Shown piece by piece: positions 15,136-17,236 of a stretch of 17,236 nt of DNA (positions are counted from its first letter, which is position 1; the number at the start of each line of letters is the position of its first letter). A program made the translations under genes and the position numbers. Location: contig DEHC01000066.1 in the NCBI GenBank assembly GCA_002351705.1, positions 443 to 17,678 of the forward strand, read 5' to 3'. The notes beneath the pieces are model-generated. The model was not told the DNA's origin. It searched no databases and was given only the letters and a program-made list of their open reading frames with translations. The DNA is from Gammaproteobacteria bacterium UBA2810 (lineage in GTDB: Bacteria; Pseudomonadota; Gammaproteobacteria; Enterobacterales; Succinivibrionaceae).

Positions 15136-15942
15136 ATGAACTTCACTCTCAGAAAAATTCTCGGAGCAGCCGCCTGCGCGGCGCTCCTCTCCGCACCTGC
15201 CGCCGCCCTTGCCGAGCCCTCAGCCGACGGCCTCCTGCCGGGAACTCCCTATATCTCCCTCCAGGCCCAGGGATCCGTCAGGAAGACCCCGGATCTTGCC
15301 GTAATATCGATGAGCACCGACTCCTACTCGAAGGACGCCGGCGAGGCCAAGAAGAAGGTTGATGACGCAGTGCAGGCCTTCAGCAAGTACTTCGGCACAC
15401 TCGGCTACGAGAAGAAGTACTTTGTCAGCGAGAAGATCAACATCGAGAAGCAGTACGAGTACGATGTTGACGAGAACGGCGACCGTGTGAAGAAGTTCAA
15501 GTGCTACAAGGTCTCGAGAACCGTCAAGGTCAAGGTTCCGGACTTCGGCAGAATCGGCGAGGTGACTGACCAGGCCCTGAAGAACGGCATCAAGTCAGTT
15601 GACTACATCAGCTTTGAGTTCTCCGACAAGGCAAATGATGAGGCCCGTGCCGAGGCCAGGAAGCTCGCCATGGAGAACTCCAAGAAGCAGGGGCAGGAGA
15701 TCGCTGACATCTACGGAGCGAAGCTCGGCCACGTCTGGTCAGTGAGCCACAACCAGTATGAGACCGGCGGCGATATCGGGGCAAGAAGAAGCTTCAAGAG
15801 GGCAGACGTCAACCTCATGGCAGCGCCAGAGGCGGCTGACAGCGCCGGGCTTGCCATGGCAGACAGCAGCTACCAGCCTGACGAGCGCGAGTACAGCGAC
15901 AATGTCCAGGTAATCTTCACCCTCGATTATCCCGAGAAATAA
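15136..15942 (+). CDS. yggE: Periplasmic SIMPL-domain protein (YggE-like, DUF541)
   Basis: A secreted protein with a clear Sec signal peptide: basic MNFTLRK, an Ala/Leu-rich core and a predicted cut after ALA at residue 26. The mature part is a SIMPL domain (YggE, BP26 and related proteins). It starts with the typical beta strand ISLQAQGSVRKTPDLAVISM, followed by a helix with KVDDAV, the KYxxxRTVKVKV strand region and the DxxSFEFSDK segment. E. coli YggE (246 aa) is associated with lowering oxidative stress, but the mechanism is unclear; related proteins form oligomeric channels or rings. The 268-aa length is slightly longer than YggE because of an acidic, Ala-rich insert near residues 230-250. 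It has its own promoter and is followed by a strong terminator, so it is probably transcribed alone. Confidence 0.85.
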   Translation: MNFTLRKILGAAACAALLSAPAAALAEPSADGLLPGTPYISLQAQGSVRKTPDLAVISMSTDSYSKDAGEAKKKVDDAVQAFSKYFGTLGYEKKYFVSEKINIEKQYEYDVDENGDRVKKFKCYKVSRTVKVKVPDFGRIGEVTDQALKNGIKSVDYISFEFSDKANDEARAEARKLAMENSKKQGQEIADIYGAKLGHVWSVSHNQYETGGDIGARRSFKRADVNLMAAPEAADSAGLAMADSSYQPDEREYSDNVQVIFTLDYPEK

Positions 15943-15985
15943 TGAAGCGGCAGCGCTGAATGCAGGAGCAGCGCTCCGCAAGAGG

Positions 15986-16012
15986 AAAAGGCGGGGAAAT
16001 CCCCGCCTTTTT
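15986..16012. terminator. Strong bidirectional terminator between the YggE-like gene and asnA
   Basis: AAAAGGCGGGG (15986-15996) and CCCCGCCTTTT (16001-16011) form a perfect 11-bp stem with loop AAAT. Rightward the stem ends in TTTTT; leftward the A-run supplies the U-tract. It serves both convergent genes. Confidence 0.93.
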
Positions 16013-16035
16013 GCTCATGATGCGGGAGAAGGCTG

Positions 16036-17073
16036 TCAGATCAGACTGATGCCGGCCTTCCTGCACTCCTCTGCCATATCCTCAGGCCAGATGCTGGCCT
16101 GGATCTCGCCGATATGGGCCTTGTGCAGCAAGACCATGCAGAGGCGGCTCTGGCCGATGCCTCCGCCGATGCTGAGCGGCAGGCGTCCCTCAAGGAGCTC
16201 CCTGTGGAAATACAGCTGCTCCCTATCCTCCTTCCCCTCGAGCTTAAGCTGCCTGAGGAGAGATTCCCGGTCAACGCGGATGCCCATTGACGAGAGCTCT
16301 ATTGAGCGGCCGAGAACCGGATACCAGATGAGGATGTCGCCGTTGAGACCGGGCTTCCCCTCCTCGCTCACTGTCGACCAGTCATCATAGTCCGGCGCGC
16401 GGCCGTCATGCTTCTCGCCGTTTGAAAGGCGTCCGCCGATGCCGATAAGGAACACAGCGCCGTATTTTTTCGTGATGAGATCCTCTCTCTCCTTCGGGGT
16501 TCTGTCAGGATACATCCTGAGGAGGTCCTCGGTGTGCACGAAGGTGATCTCCCGCGGCAGGAAAGGCTCTATGCCGTCATAGGTCTCTGAGACCAGGAAC
16601 TCGGTGCGCAGGATGGCCGAATAAATTCTCCTCACGACATCCTTGAGGAAGCTGACCGTCCGCTCCTCCTTCGTGATGACAGCCTCCCAGTCCCACTGAT
16701 CAACATAGAGCGAGTGAAGGTTGTCGAGCTCCTCATCGGCGCGGATGGCGTTCATGTCGGCATAGATGCCGAAGCCCGGCCTGATGCCGTACTTCGCGAG
16801 GGAGAGCCTCTTCCACTTCGCAAGCGAGTGAACCACCTCTGCGATCCTGTCGCCCATATCCTTGATGGGGTACGACACCGGCCTCTCGACTCCGTTGAGG
16901 TCATCATTGATGCCGAGTCCCTTAAGGACGAAAAGCGGCGCGGTGACGCGGCGGAGCCTGAGCTCTGTCGCGAGGTTCTGCTGGAAGAAATCCTTGATTC
17001 TCTTGATGCCCTGCTCGGTGTGCCCGATGTCGAGAAGCGGCCTGTAGCCTTCAGGTGTGATAAGTCTGCTCAT
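16036..17073 (-). CDS. asnA: Aspartate--ammonia ligase (asparagine synthetase A)
   Basis: AsnA makes asparagine from aspartate and free ammonia with ATP cleaved to AMP; it is a cytoplasmic homodimer with a class II aminoacyl-tRNA-synthetase-like fold. The 345-aa length compares with 330 aa in E. coli. Family motifs seen in order are VVHSLAKWKR, HSLYVDQWDWE, VFLIGIGGRLS, RAPDYDDWST, GLNGDIL, ELSSMGIRVD and the C-terminal GGGIGQSRL class II motif. The ATG at 17073 is preceded only by a weak GGA six bases upstream. The gene is convergent with the YggE-like gene and stands alone. In enterobacteria asnA is controlled by AsnC; no asnC is visible in this window. Confidence 0.97.
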   Translation of the reverse strand: MSRLITPEGYRPLLDIGHTEQGIKRIKDFFQQNLATELRLRRVTAPLFVLKGLGINDDLNGVERPVSYPIKDMGDRIAEVVHSLAKWKRLSLAKYGIRPGFGIYADMNAIRADEELDNLHSLYVDQWDWEAVITKEERTVSFLKDVVRRIYSAILRTEFLVSETYDGIEPFLPREITFVHTEDLLRMYPDRTPKEREDLITKKYGAVFLIGIGGRLSNGEKHDGRAPDYDDWSTVSEEGKPGLNGDILIWYPVLGRSIELSSMGIRVDRESLLRQLKLEGKEDREQLYFHRELLEGRLPLSIGGGIGQSRLCMVLLHKAHIGEIQASIWPEDMAEECRKAGISLI

Positions 17074-17106
17074 TTAAAATCCAGATTAAGCAATTGAAAC
17101 CGGAAT

Positions 17107-17135
17107 ATTGTTGCCGGCCTCAGGGTAAAAATCAA
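17107..17135 (-). promoter_or_regulatory. Possible asnA promoter
   Basis: On the minus strand TTGATT (17135-17130) is followed after 17 bases by AACAAT (17112-17107). Each box matches four of six consensus positions. Initiation near 17100 would give a leader of about 27 bases. The region 17085-17160 is AT-rich compared with the genes. Confidence 0.35.
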
Positions 17136-17160
17136 GGAAATGAGCCTGAAAACAATACCT

Positions 17161-17216
17161 CCGGCAGAAAAAGGCATTTCCTGCCGGTGAGGCGCCCAAG
17201 ACTTAACCGTACCGGC
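17161..17216. repeat. Overlapping, mutually exclusive inverted repeats upstream of asnA
   Basis: CCGGCAG (17161-17167) can pair with CTGCCGG (17181-17187). GCCGGT (17183-17188) can instead pair with ACCGGC (17211-17216). The central segment is shared, so only one hairpin can form at a time. No U-run follows either stem in the asnA direction. The final 20 bases of the window show nothing further that I can identify. Confidence 0.45.
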
Positions 17217-17236
17217 AATCGAGTAGGCGGATGTTT

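Noticed and set aside
17074..17236. Leftward open frame of about 54 codons whose stop overlaps the asnA ATG
   Set aside because: The region is AT-rich and promoter-like, the frame has no clear start within the window, and the peptide has no recognisable character; it could be the end of an upstream gene, but nothing supports that.
17188..17236. tRNA, riboswitch or attachment site at the right edge
   Set aside because: No cloverleaf, known aptamer core or direct repeat could be drawn from the bases present.

Overview
The window reads as a piece of a moderately GC-rich gammaproteobacterial chromosome. Three things point there: the divergent queG | nnr-tsaE-amiB arrangement (the E. coli yjeS | yjeF-yjeE-amiB neighbourhood), a YjaG/DUF416 gene near purD, and AsnA/YggE-type genes. 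A gut Succinivibrionaceae (Aeromonadales) host would fit, but this is inference from gene content, not a measured placement. No plasmid, phage or CRISPR signal was seen; the only mobile element is one insertion sequence.

Left end (1-2549). The window opens inside a leftward flagellin gene, of which only the first 40 codons are present. An IS3-type insertion sequence (about 125-2147) sits immediately upstream of the flagellin start codon. It separates that codon from a ribosome binding site (2158-2162) and a sigma-54-like promoter (2267-2282) that now lie on the far side of the element, with a candidate 3-bp TAA target duplication. The 651-aa transposase is one uninterrupted frame and is unusually built: three helix-turn-helix units, a duplicated low-complexity linker, a coiled coil, then a DD(35)E integrase core. 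About 400 bp of non-coding DNA follow, holding the stranded flagellin control region and a probable purD promoter.

Centre left (2550-8648). Five rightward genes are packed like an operon: purD, a Cof-type HAD phosphatase, an SbmA/YddA-like ABC half-transporter, a yjaG (DUF416) homologue and lnt. Their junctions are overlaps or gaps of 1-22 bp, so they are probably co-transcribed although their functions span purine synthesis, phosphate-ester hydrolysis, transport and lipoprotein maturation. A branched, terminator-like structure closes this run.

Centre right (8768-13959). Leftward genes nnr, tsaE, amiB and a small Cys-rich lipoprotein form a second run. queG is divergent from nnr, with only 13 bp between the two start codons and one palindrome serving as Shine-Dalgarno for both. 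mutL, which follows amiB in E. coli, is absent at that place; the lipoprotein sits there instead.

Right end (13960-17236). ppgK, a polyphosphate-type ROK glucokinase with a long Lys/Ala/Glu tail, has its own extended -10 promoter and a perfect 8-bp inverted repeat in its leader. A periplasmic SIMPL-domain (YggE) protein follows behind a consensus -10 that overlaps the ppgK terminator. A strong bidirectional terminator separates it from leftward asnA, whose upstream region contains mutually exclusive inverted repeats.

I did not find a complete, obviously new multi-gene system. The most unusual items are the flagellin-silencing insertion with its odd single-frame transposase, the shared Shine-Dalgarno palindrome, the duplicated coiled-coil module in the amidase with its lipoprotein neighbour, and the tailed polyphosphate glucokinase.
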